Assembly: GCF_014773395.1 (NCBI RefSeq)
Contig: NZ_JACXAF010000009.1
Location: 1 to 64,000 of the forward strand
Reading direction: 5' to 3'
Source: Neiella litorisoli
GTDB taxonomy: Bacteria > Pseudomonadota > Gammaproteobacteria > Enterobacterales > Neiellaceae
DNA length: 64,000 bases
The translations under genes were made by a program, and so were the position numbers. Positions 6,829 to 14,272 of the stretch are shown in pieces. The notes under the pieces are model-generated. The model had not been told where the DNA came from. It saw only the letters and a list, made by a program, of their open reading frames with translations, and searched no databases. Position 1 is the first letter of the stretch, and the number at the start of each line of letters is the position of its first letter.

Positions 6829-6877
6829 CTATGAGAATTAATTTCTCACAGGTTTTCGACCGTGCAACCGCACAGTC
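6829..6877. promoter_or_regulatory. Two palindromes upstream of the ssb leader
   Basis: TGAGAA-N5-TTCTCA lies near 6830-6846, and the quasi-palindrome GACCGTGCAACCGCACAGTC at about 6858-6877. Their location upstream of the ssb leader suits operators for an element-encoded regulator. No convincing -10/-35 pair was identified beside them. Confidence 0.35.
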
Positions 6878-6959
6878 AACCGCAGGGTTTGTCACCCATT
6901 GGTTAGAAATGATTTCTCGCGAGTCATTAGCGATCTAGACAGATCTGAAAAGGAAAAAT

Positions 6960-7318
6960 CATTGCTGAAATTCGAGGCACATGATGCATAACACACCATT
7001 TAGCCAAAGCGCAGGCCTTGGCTAAATGCAGTGAAAAACATACAGAAATCCCGCCGTCCGCGTCGGGTAAACCGAGCTTCCGGTGAGCAATATACGAAGG
7101 GTAGTAACACTGTTACTGAGCAACTTGACGTTGCGTTAGGGAGGGATATACATCCACATTTAAGGCGATAAAGCCACAGGGTCGTTGCACGAAGCAATCT
7201 ATAGGTAACGATAACCAACGCGCCCGATTCATGCAACGGACTTTTGGGTCAACTAACGCGCCATTTTGCGATTTTTTTCATGCAACCCATCAATTCACGC
7301 AGTCTAGGAAGTTTGAGA
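6960..7318. other. Gene-free region with palindromes
   Basis: No supportable gene. Notable are an 11-bp perfect inverted repeat CATTTAGCCAA (6997-7007)/TTGGCTAAATG (7018-7028), a hairpin GCAAC/GTTGC near 7119-7133, a palindrome around AGTAACACTGTTACT (7103-7117), and two imperfect direct repeats of the type AACGCGCC..ATT..CATGCAAC at about 7219-7240 and 7255-7286. This could be an origin, a transfer site or a regulator-binding region; nothing decides between these. Confidence 0.35.
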
Positions 7319-7348
7319 TTGACACGCAGCTAACAGAGGCTCTATAAA
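7319..7348 (+). promoter_or_regulatory. Consensus sigma-70 promoter of the small RNA
   Basis: TTGACA (7319-7324) and TATAAA (7343-7348) are separated by 18 nt. The predicted start is near 7354-7356. Both hexamers are at or one step from consensus, stronger than anything else seen in this region, and no ORF follows. Confidence 0.75.
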
Positions 7349-7353
7349 GAACA

Positions 7354-7437
7354 CCAGCGTTGTCTCCTCCAAGATATAACGCAGTCAAGGAGGGGTCCTT
7401 GGCGGGAACTGAGCACCTTCGGGTGCTCTTTTTCTTT
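7354..7437 (+). ncRNA. Predicted ~80-nt trans-acting anti-SD small RNA
   Basis: The unit lies between a consensus promoter and a strong terminator. It folds into three hairpins. In SL1, GCGTT (7357-7361) pairs with AACGC (7378-7382), displaying the pyrimidine-rich loop TCTCCTCCAAGA. SL2 is CAAGGA-GGGG-TCCTTG (7386-7401). SL3 is the terminator. The loop region TTGTCTCCTCCAAGA (7360-7374) is exactly complementary, over 15, 15 and 14 nt, to the SD leaders of the cobT-like (879), DUF3150 (2000) and cobS-like (3751) genes. Weaker 7-9-nt matches exist at 4356, 4633 and ssb. It would therefore block ribosome binding on several mRNAs of the same element. An alternative is that it is a leftover copy of a leader in antisense, but the flanking promoter and terminator argue against that. 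Confidence 0.65.
7411..7437 (+). terminator. Rho-independent terminator of the small RNA
   Basis: GAGCACC-TTCG-GGTGCTC followed by TTTTTCTTT, a 7-bp stem with a stable UUCG-type loop and T-tract in plus orientation only. Confidence 0.9.
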
Positions 7438-7454
7438 GTCAGGCTCACTCAACC

Positions 7455-7799
7455 CTATCCTGCCGCGACAGCAGTCATTCTCTCATCCCACGCCATCAAC
7501 ACTTCATCGGCCATATTTCTCTCTTTACAACTAATCTGACGCAACACTTTTTTGGTACTCACCACTGGCGCTTGATAAATCTGCCGTGTACGTAAGGTGT
7601 CGCTATTGCTCACCAAAACATGCACGCCGCGATTGGAAGCTATGTGGCATGCCTGCGCTAAGCGCTGCTGGTCATTCTCTGTGAAACCGCCTTGGGCATA
7701 AGCCGTAAAGTTGCTCGTTTCTGAGCTACCAATGTACGGCGGGTCGAAATAACCCCAGGCTCCTGCGGGAAGTTCAGCCAGGACTCGCTCAATTGACAT
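7455..7799 (-). pseudogene. Dam-type adenine methylase, C-terminal fragment
   Basis: This carries the catalytic motif DPPY (YFDPPYIGSSETSNFTAYAQ), followed by the typical Dam tail VLVSNSDT and MADEVLMAW. It corresponds to the last 40% of a D12-class N6-adenine methyltransferase. The matching N-terminus (KWAGQKTKL) lies at 9146-9238 on the other side of an insertion sequence, and the roughly 140 residues that should join them are missing. The gene is therefore destroyed, not merely split. The apparent ATG at 7799 is unlikely to be a true start. Confidence 0.8.
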
Positions 7800-7879
7800 C
7801 CTCCCCCACCTGACTCAGTGGGGCATTCCCATTACTATGGGCGCACACTAAATTGCTTTAGTTGCAAGTTCCTGATTCA
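7800..7879 (-). ncRNA. Candidate omega/right-end guide RNA of TnpB
   Basis: In this family the RNA scaffold covers the 3' end of tnpB and the right end, with the guide taken from the flank. Here the stretch includes the GTGGGG/CCCCAC hairpin and would run into the dam fragment at about 7797. Placement is by family knowledge; only the hairpin is seen directly. Confidence 0.4.
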
Positions 7880-9058
7880 TCAAGCAGCTAATGCCGACTC
7901 TCCACAGGCTAACAAGCGGTGTCCCCGCTCTAAAATATTTAGTGCACCAACAATATCTGCATTGTTGGTGTAACCACATTCAACACACTCAAACTGCGCT
8001 TGAGTTTGACGGTTTTCTTTCGACACATGACCGCAGCAAGGGCATGTTTGGCTGGTGTACTGTGCTGGTACAGCGACAACCAAGCCACCATTCCATAATT
8101 GCTTATACTCAAGCTGCCTTCTGAACTCATACCAACCCTGATCGAGTATAGACTTGTTCAGTCCTGACTTGGCTTTCACGTTCTTGCCGTGTTGCTCTGC
8201 ATCACCTTTCGCTGACTTGGACATATTTGATACCCGTAAATCTTCAATTGCTATCATTGCGTGATTCTTGCTGATCTCAAAAGATGATTTATGTAGGTAG
8301 TCCTTGCGGCAGTTGGCGATACGGGTGTGCAGCTTTTGAGTCTTGGCTTTCTGCTTTTGCCAGTTAGCAGAAAACTTAACTTTTTTGGACAGCTTACGTT
8401 GCTCAATAGCTAGGCGTTTTTCGTGCTTACCAAATGCGTTAAGCGGTTTAAGGTGCGAGCCATCTGATAGCGTTACAAACTTTGCTATGCCAACATCAAC
8501 ACCCACAGCAGATGTTGAACTATGCTTTGGCTCTGCAATCTCTTGCTCAACCTGAAAAGATATATACCAGTGACCTGATTTGAAGCTAACGGTGCAGTTC
8601 TTGATTGTGCCTTGTACGCCTTGGGACTTACAAAACTTCACCCAACCTAGCTTACTAGGCAACTTGACGCGGTTGCCCTCAAGTTGACAATACTTGTTGA
8701 AGTTAACAAAGCGGATTGAATCTTGGTTTTTGCCTTTCTTCTTGAATCTAGGTTTTTCAGCCGAGAGCGACCTGTCGAAGCATCGCATCCAAGCGCTATG
8801 CAAATCTTTAAGTTTTTGCTGTAGATTGTCGGTGTAGGCTTCCTTGAGCCAAGCTAGATCGTCTTGCTTTTTCCACTGCGTTACCAACTTATTAAGCTCA
8901 AATGCACTTGGGATCTTCTCGCCAGAATCCAGTTTCTCTAAGCAGTAGCGCAAGCCTTGATTCCACACAAATCGAGCGTGACCGCAAAGCACAGCAAGCC
9001 TAGCCGTTTGCTCAGCGGTCGGTTGGAGTCGAAATTTGTAAGCTTTTCGGATATGCAT
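7880..9058 (-). CDS. tnpB: TnpB, RNA-guided nuclease of IS605-type element
   Basis: 392 residues, full length. The RuvC-like catalytic residues are present: D188 in GVDVGIAKF, E272 in IAIEDLRV and D368 in NNADIVGALN. The zinc ribbon CPCC...CVEC (C339, C342, C358, C361) lies between the last two. The N-terminal part starts MHIRKAYKFRLQPTAEQ, a classical OrfB helix-turn-helix start. A frame extending upstream to 9238 is only a chance fusion with the dam start. TnpB cleaves DNA guided by the right-end RNA and helps retain the element; transposition would need a TnpA in trans. All catalytic residues are intact, so it may be active. Confidence 0.9.
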   Translation of the reverse strand: MHIRKAYKFRLQPTAEQTARLAVLCGHARFVWNQGLRYCLEKLDSGEKIPSAFELNKLVTQWKKQDDLAWLKEAYTDNLQQKLKDLHSAWMRCFDRSLSAEKPRFKKKGKNQDSIRFVNFNKYCQLEGNRVKLPSKLGWVKFCKSQGVQGTIKNCTVSFKSGHWYISFQVEQEIAEPKHSSTSAVGVDVGIAKFVTLSDGSHLKPLNAFGKHEKRLAIEQRKLSKKVKFSANWQKQKAKTQKLHTRIANCRKDYLHKSSFEISKNHAMIAIEDLRVSNMSKSAKGDAEQHGKNVKAKSGLNKSILDQGWYEFRRQLEYKQLWNGGLVVAVPAQYTSQTCPCCGHVSKENRQTQAQFECVECGYTNNADIVGALNILERGHRLLACGESALAA

Positions 9059-9145
9059 ACTGTGATTATATACAGCGCTAACGCAAGATGCTATCGCACC
9101 TTGGGCTATTCCCCCTCCCTGCTGCTTCGCAGGGAGCCTTCTAGC

Positions 9146-9238
9146 CATTAAGGATGGGCCAACGGGCAGGTGTGCATGAATCCAAGGTATGAGCTTGGTT
9201 TTCTGGCCCGCCCATTTGAGCCACGACTTGGTATACAT
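9146..9238 (-). pseudogene. Dam-type adenine methylase, N-terminal fragment
   Basis: About 31 codons starting at ATG 9238 (MYTKSWLKWAGQKTKLIPWI). The KWAGxK motif is the S-adenosylmethionine-binding N-terminus of Dam. In this copy KWAGQK replaces the usual KWAGGK. The start overlaps the helicase stop (TAATG), so the two were translationally coupled before the insertion. Beyond this fragment the frame enters the insertion sequence. Confidence 0.75.
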
Positions 9239-11019
9239 TAGGCAACATCCCCAACCATTTTTTTCAATTCAGCCAACTCATCCGAATCGCTTTTAGGCGA
9301 AACCAATTCCCCAAACCCGGTGATGAGAAATGGACTGGGTGTTTTGGGACACGAACCAATCAAGACACGCTTCGCGCGCGTCATCGCAACAAAGCAAAGT
9401 CGACGCTCTTCGGCTAAGTCACTGCTGTTCTTGCTTGGACAAATGTCACTGGTCATTTTTGGCATCCAGACCCGTTCAAACTCCAATCCTTTAGAGCCAT
9501 GAAACGTGGCCAACGTCAGCAAGCTTCGGCAGTCGTCCTTCTTGCCTTGTTTGCTCTCGCACATTTCCACCAGCTTCTCGATACGCTCAAGCCAGCTCCC
9601 TTTGAGCTTCATCACCATGTCGATGACCGATCCCGCGAGACCTAGCTTGTCACGCTCACGGCTTTGCGCAACTGACAACAGCTCGAGTAACTTGTTTGCT
9701 CTTTCTTGCATCACACCTACCTCATGAGTGTCGGTGTGAAGTCCAATCAGCTGCTCGTGCAACATCGATGTCGCAGTACACCATTGCTCCGAGTGGTTAA
9801 CAAAACCAAACCCCTTCGCTCTCTCGGCCGCATGCACAATTTCCTCAATGATCGATTCATGCTCATGCAAAAATCCAAGCGCATTAATCAAGGCTGATCG
9901 GTTGAACGGTTGGGCACAGATCTTGAGCAACATGGCGGTACCAATCGCATCTGGCTTATCCCAAATAGACTGCCCACCTAGTCGTCGAACGGTAATGCCA
10001 TAGCTAGCTAGTGCGGTTTCCACATCATTTAAGACAAAGTTGGTTCGAGCAAGAATTGCCCAATGGTGAGGCTCAACCGCCACAGTATCGATCAATGCGC
10101 TGAGTTCCTTGTCCCATGACCCAAAGGCATAAGCTTTCAGAACCGACTGGCCTGGGGGGATAGAGCACATCATTTCTTTTTCAATACGGTCTTCGTTATC
10201 CTCAACGACACGAACGGCCCCATCCAGTATCTCTGGTGAGCAGCGAAAACAGGTTGAAAGAAAGTGCGTATGAGCGCTGAATTTTTGCTGGAACCGCACC
10301 ATGATGGCGTAGCCTTGACTGCCGCGCCAACCATAGATGCTTTGATCATCATCCCCGACGCACGTCAGTTTCGTACCATTTTCACCGTGCGCCTCAAGCC
10401 ACAAGTACTGGAGTTCGCTGGTATCCTGAAATTCATCAACCAGCAGGTGTGTTTTCGGCATCGGCGATAATTCACCACGAGCTAGCGCAGCGACCACTTG
10501 CCGCGCCACGCCGTTGAGATCAACTCGGTGGTAACGTTGCAGCATGGCTTCGTACTCTGCGTAAAGCTCGAACGTCACCGGAGGATGACTTGCTTTGTCT
10601 TCTCCCGGATGCACTTGCCGACCGTAGTGACCAATCCAGTAATCGGCCTGCCCGACTGTCCATTTATGCAACCCGAGATGTCGTTTTACGCGATCAACCC
10701 AAACAGTATGCTCTCCGCCAATAAGTAACTTATTAGGAAGCCGAAGTTGCCGCCACATTTGCAGCATCAAGGAATCGAAGGTGCCAATTTGAACGCGTTC
10801 AAGGGCCGACTGGGACAACACGGACTTAATCCGCCCTTGCATTTCGCTTGTTGCTTCATTGGTAAACGTCACCATTCCAACTCGATTTCTAGCATGCTGA
10901 GTCAGATATTCGGCAACACCGACCATGGTGTGTGTTTTGCCGGAACCGGGAAGCGCGCAAACCAGCTGATGGTCGTCACTCATGTGAATGACATTGGTCT
11001 GATTTGTTGTATAAGTCAT
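9238..11019 (-). CDS. UvrD/Rep-like superfamily 1 DNA helicase
   Basis: 593 residues. Motif I is ALPGSGKT (22-29), the Q/Ia region includes VTFTNEAT, motif II is VDEFQDT (194-200), motif III GDDDQSIYGWRG (222-233) and motif IV/V FHGSKGLEFERVWMPK; motif VI is FVAMTRAKRVL. This is the standard set for a 3'-5' helicase that unwinds DNA during repair or replication. It is shorter than host UvrD (about 720). The stop overlaps the dam start, suggesting a former helicase-methylase operon. No strong SD precedes the ATG at 11019. Confidence 0.85.
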   Translation of the reverse strand: MTYTTNQTNVIHMSDDHQLVCALPGSGKTHTMVGVAEYLTQHARNRVGMVTFTNEATSEMQGRIKSVLSQSALERVQIGTFDSLMLQMWRQLRLPNKLLIGGEHTVWVDRVKRHLGLHKWTVGQADYWIGHYGRQVHPGEDKASHPPVTFELYAEYEAMLQRYHRVDLNGVARQVVAALARGELSPMPKTHLLVDEFQDTSELQYLWLEAHGENGTKLTCVGDDDQSIYGWRGSQGYAIMVRFQQKFSAHTHFLSTCFRCSPEILDGAVRVVEDNEDRIEKEMMCSIPPGQSVLKAYAFGSWDKELSALIDTVAVEPHHWAILARTNFVLNDVETALASYGITVRRLGGQSIWDKPDAIGTAMLLKICAQPFNRSALINALGFLHEHESIIEEIVHAAERAKGFGFVNHSEQWCTATSMLHEQLIGLHTDTHEVGVMQERANKLLELLSVAQSRERDKLGLAGSVIDMVMKLKGSWLERIEKLVEMCESKQGKKDDCRSLLTLATFHGSKGLEFERVWMPKMTSDICPSKNSSDLAEERRLCFVAMTRAKRVLIGSCPKTPSPFLITGFGELVSPKSDSDELAELKKMVGDVA

Positions 11020-11345
11020 TGCTTTGGCATATCAACTGTCATGCACGTCAGTCTAGCGATTGTCCAAGAACGACTCAGGTCAGTTTAAGGCACTTTTGCG
11101 GGTCAAACGGACTCTCCGCAAGCACATCCACCAGCTTAAGCACAGGTATTGGATGGTGTACGTATCAACACTAACAATTTACTCAACCCTAGCCAGAAAC
11201 CCAAAGTGACACCATTATGACGTCACCTATTGACTTTAGCTTTGAAGTTTAGTAGTATGCAAGATGTGACATTTCACAACACAAATATAGGCCGCTAGTC
11301 CCAAAGCGAAGTGGATAGCGGATATTTCGTTTGTAATGCAACAAC
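11020..11345. other. Intergenic region between helicase and TacAT
   Basis: Divergent promoter region. An inverted repeat CCGCTA/TAGCGG lies at about 11292-11321. No gene is supported here. Confidence 0.4.
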
Positions 11346-11360
11346 GCTGAGATTCTCAGC
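11346..11360. promoter_or_regulatory. Palindromic operator before tacA
   Basis: GCTGAGATTCTCAGC is a perfect palindrome around a central base, 12 nt before the tacA ATG and abutting its SD (AAGGAGAG). Antitoxins of this type repress their own operon, so this is the likely TacA binding site. Confidence 0.5.
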
Positions 11361-11372
11361 AAGGAGAGCCAA

Positions 11373-11669
11373 ATGGCTACTAATGATTGCGAGAGACTAA
11401 CAACTCGCATGAGCACTGAAACAAAAGAGCTACTTGAGAAGGCGCTTGTTTTGTCGGGGCACTCAAACTTGAACAGTTTCATCACTAGCGCAGCTGCGCT
11501 GTCAGCGAAGAAACTGATTGAGCAAGAGGCGAATATTCATCTTAGTCAAGATGAGGCAGTTGATTTCCTAACCGCCTTAGATAGACCAAGAACCGCAAAC
11601 GCGCATTTCCTTAAGGCTGCTCGCAGACACAAGGAAACTATTACTAATGCAGATTACGCAACTAGATAA
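11373..11669 (+). CDS. tacA: DUF1778/TacA-type antitoxin
   Basis: 98 residues. The N-terminal half (RLTTRMSTETKELLEKALVLSGHSNLNSFI) is a ribbon-helix-helix DNA-binding segment of the DUF1778 family; the C-terminal part (LDRPRTANAHFLKAARRH) is the typical toxin-binding tail. SD AAGGAGAG precedes the ATG. It overlaps the toxin gene by 23 nt in another frame, the usual arrangement for coupled translation. It neutralises the acetyltransferase toxin and with it represses the operon. Confidence 0.85.
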   Translation: MATNDCERLTTRMSTETKELLEKALVLSGHSNLNSFITSAAALSAKKLIEQEANIHLSQDEAVDFLTALDRPRTANAHFLKAARRHKETITNADYATR

Positions 11670-12156
11670 AACGCGACACAACAGAGAGAAATTTGACTGC
11701 GGCGTTCGCGCCCTTAATGAGTACTTAAAGAAAACAGCTCGCCAGCACGACAGACTCGACCTATCGAGAACATTCGTCCTGACGGACCAGAATTCCCCTC
11801 AAGACATCTTAGGGTTCTACTCACTGTCCACCTGCAGAATCGACTGGCCAGAGTTACCCGAAAATCTCCGAAAAAAGTACCCGAACACGAGCATGTCCGC
11901 CGCGCTCATCGGGCGACTCGCTGTTGACCTGAAAAAGCAAGGCCAAGGGTATGGAGGAGATTTACTCATCGATGCGATAACAAATATTGTCAGCTCAGTC
12001 GCGCACCTCGCTTTACCACTGATAGTCGTCGACGCTAAGGATGACAAGGCTCAGCGGTATTATGAGAAATTCGGCTTTGAACCCATCGCTCCAAGTAGTA
12101 GGCGACTCTTCATGACAGTCAAGCACGCCAAAGAAATGCTCGACAGCGTTTCGTAA
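11647..12156 (+). CDS. tacT: GNAT-type toxin, TacT family
   Basis: 169 residues. The acetyl-CoA site is LAVDLKKQGQGYGGDLLIDA, containing the Q-x-x-G-x-G/A signature, and the late tyrosine motif is AQRYYEKFGFEP. TacT toxins acetylate the amino group of aminoacyl-tRNA and stop translation. The start at 11647 lies inside tacA. Such pairs stabilise plasmids and are common in Vibrio cassette arrays; no attC site with a VCR signature was found directly after it. Confidence 0.85.
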   Translation: MQITQLDKTRHNREKFDCGVRALNEYLKKTARQHDRLDLSRTFVLTDQNSPQDILGFYSLSTCRIDWPELPENLRKKYPNTSMSAALIGRLAVDLKKQGQGYGGDLLIDAITNIVSSVAHLALPLIVVDAKDDKAQRYYEKFGFEPIAPSSRRLFMTVKHAKEMLDSVS

Positions 12157-12178
12157 TTGAAGCACAGGGCAGAGCGAC

Positions 12179-12299
12179 TTGTGGGTAAGTGAGAAGTGAA
12201 GCTATGGCATGGCGAAATTCACTTTCTTGCTTACCGGAAGCACAATGCGATTAGTTGTTAACCTTCTAAGTTGAGCACTAGAAGGTTGCGACTAACTGA
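12179..12299. repeat. Two long imperfect hairpins after tacT
   Basis: 12179-12245 folds with TTGTG/CACAA and GGTAAG/CTTACC at its base and AGTGAA/TTCACT further in. 12252-12299 folds with AACCTTCT/AGAAGGTT. They could be a degenerate attC site and a terminator for tacAT, but the core boxes are not clear. No gene is present between 12157 and 12445. Confidence 0.4.
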
Positions 12300-12348
12300 T
12301 TGATAAATAGGGTGGATAGTCTCGAAGCTCACTGATTTTATCGTTCAA

Positions 12349-12430
12349 ATGGATTAGTCTGGACGTAATTCGGCACTCTTATATTCAAAACTAGATCCAA
12401 TCTGATAAGTTGCTCTAACTCATTTGTACC
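12349..12430 (+). repeat. Copy 1 of an ~80-bp dispersed inverted repeat
   Basis: About 90% identical to the reverse complement of 36841-36924, beginning ATGGATTAGTCTGGACG and ending at CTCTAACTCATTT. It lies between the TacAT locus and a convergent minus-strand gene. See the second copy beside a DUF6471-like fragment. Confidence 0.75.
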
Positions 12431-12445
12431 CCAAAGCGCGAGTAA

Positions 12446-12751
12446 CTACTCACCTGCTAAACGGGGCATTGCCTTTCTGAGCGCAGCAAGTACGCAGCTC
12501 CAACCCATTCGCCTTTGCCACAATTGACCATCCACAACGACGTCATAGCAGTCGATTCGATCAGTCTTAAGTAACTCAATTTTGTGAGTGACCGGCCCAC
12601 CGGAATCAAAGTCGGCTATGTCGATGATCCGACGCAGTTTAGGTATCTGCCGAGGCTTGTCATAATCTTGAACTGGCTCAGATTCTCGATTGGCGCAGTT
12701 ACTGTATGATTGGTTTATGTTTTTTTGATATTTATTTGTGCGACGATACAT
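12446..12751 (-). CDS. Hypothetical protein, 101 aa
   Basis: The C-terminal 60 residues (RRIIDIADFDSGGPVTHKIE and VVVDGQLWQRRMGWSCVLAA) read like a real small globular protein; the N-terminus is polar and less certain. No motif recognised. An SD is not obvious before the ATG at 12751. It lies within the accessory block of cassette-like genes and may be a cassette inserted in reverse. Confidence 0.5.
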   Translation of the reverse strand: MYRRTNKYQKNINQSYSNCANRESEPVQDYDKPRQIPKLRRIIDIADFDSGGPVTHKIELLKTDRIDCYDVVVDGQLWQRRMGWSCVLAALRKAMPRLAGE

Positions 12752-12829
12752 AGGAGCCTTCTACCTTGCAAGGTAGACCAACCTTGCACGGTTGCACTAA
12801 TAAACTGTTAGCACTACAGGAGACAAAGT

Positions 12830-13192
12830 ATGGAAACCATAGTAAAAACAAAAGAAGAACTCCAGCAGGCCAAAGAGTCAGGAGCTGAACTCATCCTTGT
12901 GAAAGGCGAGTTAGCTAATAAACTGAAAAAATCTAAGAAAGTAGCACAACTAAGTGGCGTTGGCCTTGCTGCATTAACTGCAGCTTTAGGCGTAGCAACG
13001 GTTACAGCTCCAGCCACAGGCGGGATATCTTATTTAGCAGCTGCTCCCGTAGCTGCATTAACAGGAGTTGAGATTGCAGCCATTATCGCAGCAGCATCAC
13101 TTGGTATCGGGTTAGTCGTTGCGATCTTTATGGGGTATGAGGAAATTGATTACTCGGAAGGTAGTTTAAAACTTAGGAAAAAACGAAAATAA
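12830..13192 (+). CDS. Integron-cassette membrane protein, 120 aa
   Basis: The polar N-terminal 35 residues are followed by two hydrophobic Ala/Gly-rich segments, about residues 40-70 and 76-104 (IAAIIAAASLGIGLVVAIF), and a basic tail LRKKRK. ATG at 12830 with AGGAGACAAAGT upstream. Its stop overlaps the start of a small zinc-ribbon gene (TAATG), so the two form one translational unit closed by an attC site at 13336. Possible roles include a membrane-acting toxin or defence effector with a small partner, but that is only context-based. Confidence 0.65.
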   Translation: METIVKTKEELQQAKESGAELILVKGELANKLKKSKKVAQLSGVGLAALTAALGVATVTAPATGGISYLAAAPVAALTGVEIAAIIAAASLGIGLVVAIFMGYEEIDYSEGSLKLRKKRK

Positions 13193-13335
13193 TGAGCAAA
13201 TTCTATCCCGGTCCGCCTTATTTTTATTTTTGTAAGAGCTGCGGATATAAGTTCTCAAGGAAAGTGAGAGTGGGCTTATTTTGTCCTAAGTGTAAATCAT
13301 TGCGTGTAGTTACCGATCCCTCTGTACGCAAATAG
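13192..13335 (+). CDS. Small zinc-ribbon protein, 47 aa
   Basis: Starts at the ATG inside TAATG at the end of the preceding gene and stops at TAG 13333-13335, immediately before the attC site. Two CxxC pairs (FCKSCGYKF at residues 13-21 and FCPKCKSL at 30-37) make a four-cysteine zinc ribbon. Reads like a partner or regulator of the membrane protein it is coupled to. Confidence 0.65.
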   Translation: MSKFYPGPPYFYFCKSCGYKFSRKVRVGLFCPKCKSLRVVTDPSVRK

Positions 13336-13465
13336 TGCTAACAAACGCATCAAAAGAGCTCGCAGGCTCGCTGGGACGTCAAAATTGCGGCAATTTGGTT
13401 TTGTGCAAGCCCAATTATTCAGCAAAATTGCCGCAAATTTTTGTCGCTCTTTATGCGGGCGTTAG
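13336..13465. other. VCR-like attC recombination site
   Basis: Begins TGCTAACAAACGC and ends GCGGGCGTTAG, the boundary sequences of Vibrio VCR sites, about 130 bp long. Self-complementary arms pair GCAT..AAAGAGC with GCTCTTT..ATGC and AAATTGCGGCAATTT with its complement, giving the long hairpin recognised by integron integrases. It marks the end of a two-gene cassette and the start (GTTAG) of the next. Confidence 0.8.
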
Positions 13466-13490
13466 TTATTTGGCATCAAGGATTTAGTGC

Positions 13491-14189
13491 ATGAAGCAAA
13501 TAGAAAGGATGAATCTGGTTAACTCGATAGCCTGTAATCTTCAAGAACAGATGAATACAACCAGTATCAATACATTCCTTTCTGGGTTTGGAATCGCTTG
13601 CGAAGATGTGTCTATTGTTCCCTCAAAACGTACATACGTTGAGGGGCTTCTCAAGTCAGCGGCGAACGACCTTGTAATTGAAATAGCTAGCCAGCTTGGT
13701 TTGTATCGAGCCAAAACCATAGCGACGGAGAACCTGGCTAGCTATCTGGAAGCTGAAGACTATAGGGCAGCAAATGATGACTTTGAGCGAGCCATTGCAT
13801 TTATTGACTCCGACCCTGAGCAGGCAATGGGTAGTGCTTCATCAATTCTAGAGAGTATATGCAAAGGTATTCTTGAAAGGCTGGCCAAACCCATACCCAA
13901 AGATCAAACACTTAAGTCTCTTGTTAAAGCTACGTATGGGGCAATGGATCTTTCTCCAGAATCTCACGCAGATCCCGACATAAAACAAGTATTGGGTGGC
14001 ATTGCAAATGCGGCCGTAGGTATTGGTGTAATCCGAACCAAACATAGTAGTTTTCACGGGCGTAGTGACTCACAAAAACGGTATCGTTTAACCGCTCGTC
14101 ATGCGCGTTTAGCCGTAGGTAGTTCAGCAGTTCTCGGCTGTTTTCTTATCGAAACTTACCTCGAAAGGTTCGCTGCAAATGCCAAATAA
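13491..14189 (+). CDS. Abi_C-like (abortive infection C-terminal) protein
   Basis: 232 residues. The C-terminal third (GGIANAAVGIGVIRTKHSSF then HG) resembles the Abi_C domain, with an R-x6-H motif (RTKHSSFH) like that of HEPN ribonucleases. The N-terminus (about 100 residues) is not recognised. ATG at 13491 with AAGGA 9 nt upstream. It directly follows the VCR-like attC and is followed by a second, more degenerate site, so it is a cassette gene. A role in phage defence is plausible but not shown by sequence. Confidence 0.7.
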   Translation: MKQIERMNLVNSIACNLQEQMNTTSINTFLSGFGIACEDVSIVPSKRTYVEGLLKSAANDLVIEIASQLGLYRAKTIATENLASYLEAEDYRAANDDFERAIAFIDSDPEQAMGSASSILESICKGILERLAKPIPKDQTLKSLVKATYGAMDLSPESHADPDIKQVLGGIANAAVGIGVIRTKHSSFHGRSDSQKRYRLTARHARLAVGSSAVLGCFLIETYLERFAANAK

Positions 14190-14272
14190 CACGCATCAAA
14201 AATCGCCGACAAAAAAAGCGTGGGCTGGACTCGCTAACGCTCGCCTTTTATGTGGGCGGTTGACCTTGCTGA
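14188..14272. other. Degenerate attC-like site
   Basis: TAACACGCATCAAAA near the start and TTTTATGTGGGCGGTTG at the end pair through CAT..AAAA/TTTT..ATG. The core boxes deviate from consensus, so recombination activity is doubtful. A further CGCCTAACGCCC at about 14350 could be the left half of another broken site. Confidence 0.45.

Larger units (their letters stand above)
7798..9150 (-). mobile_element. IS605/IS1341-type element with tnpB only
   Basis: A tnpB gene with no tnpA. The left end (near 9105-9150) has a hairpin CTCCCTGC/GCAGGGAG and the right end (near 7801-7826) a hairpin CCCCAC/GTGGGG, as usual for ends of the IS200/IS605 group. Exact ends are uncertain by several bases; no target duplication is expected for this group. 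It sits inside the dam gene, and about 420 bp of dam are missing. Confidence 0.75.

Noticed and set aside
7000-7236. 78-residue minus-strand frame
   Set aside because: No SD, unusual composition, and it runs through palindromes in gene-free DNA.
7345-7375. Minus-strand SD of a lost gene (GGAGGAGACA read on the minus strand)
   Set aside because: No start codon at proper spacing; the only GTG opens 16 codons. The plus-strand promoter and terminator fit a small RNA better.
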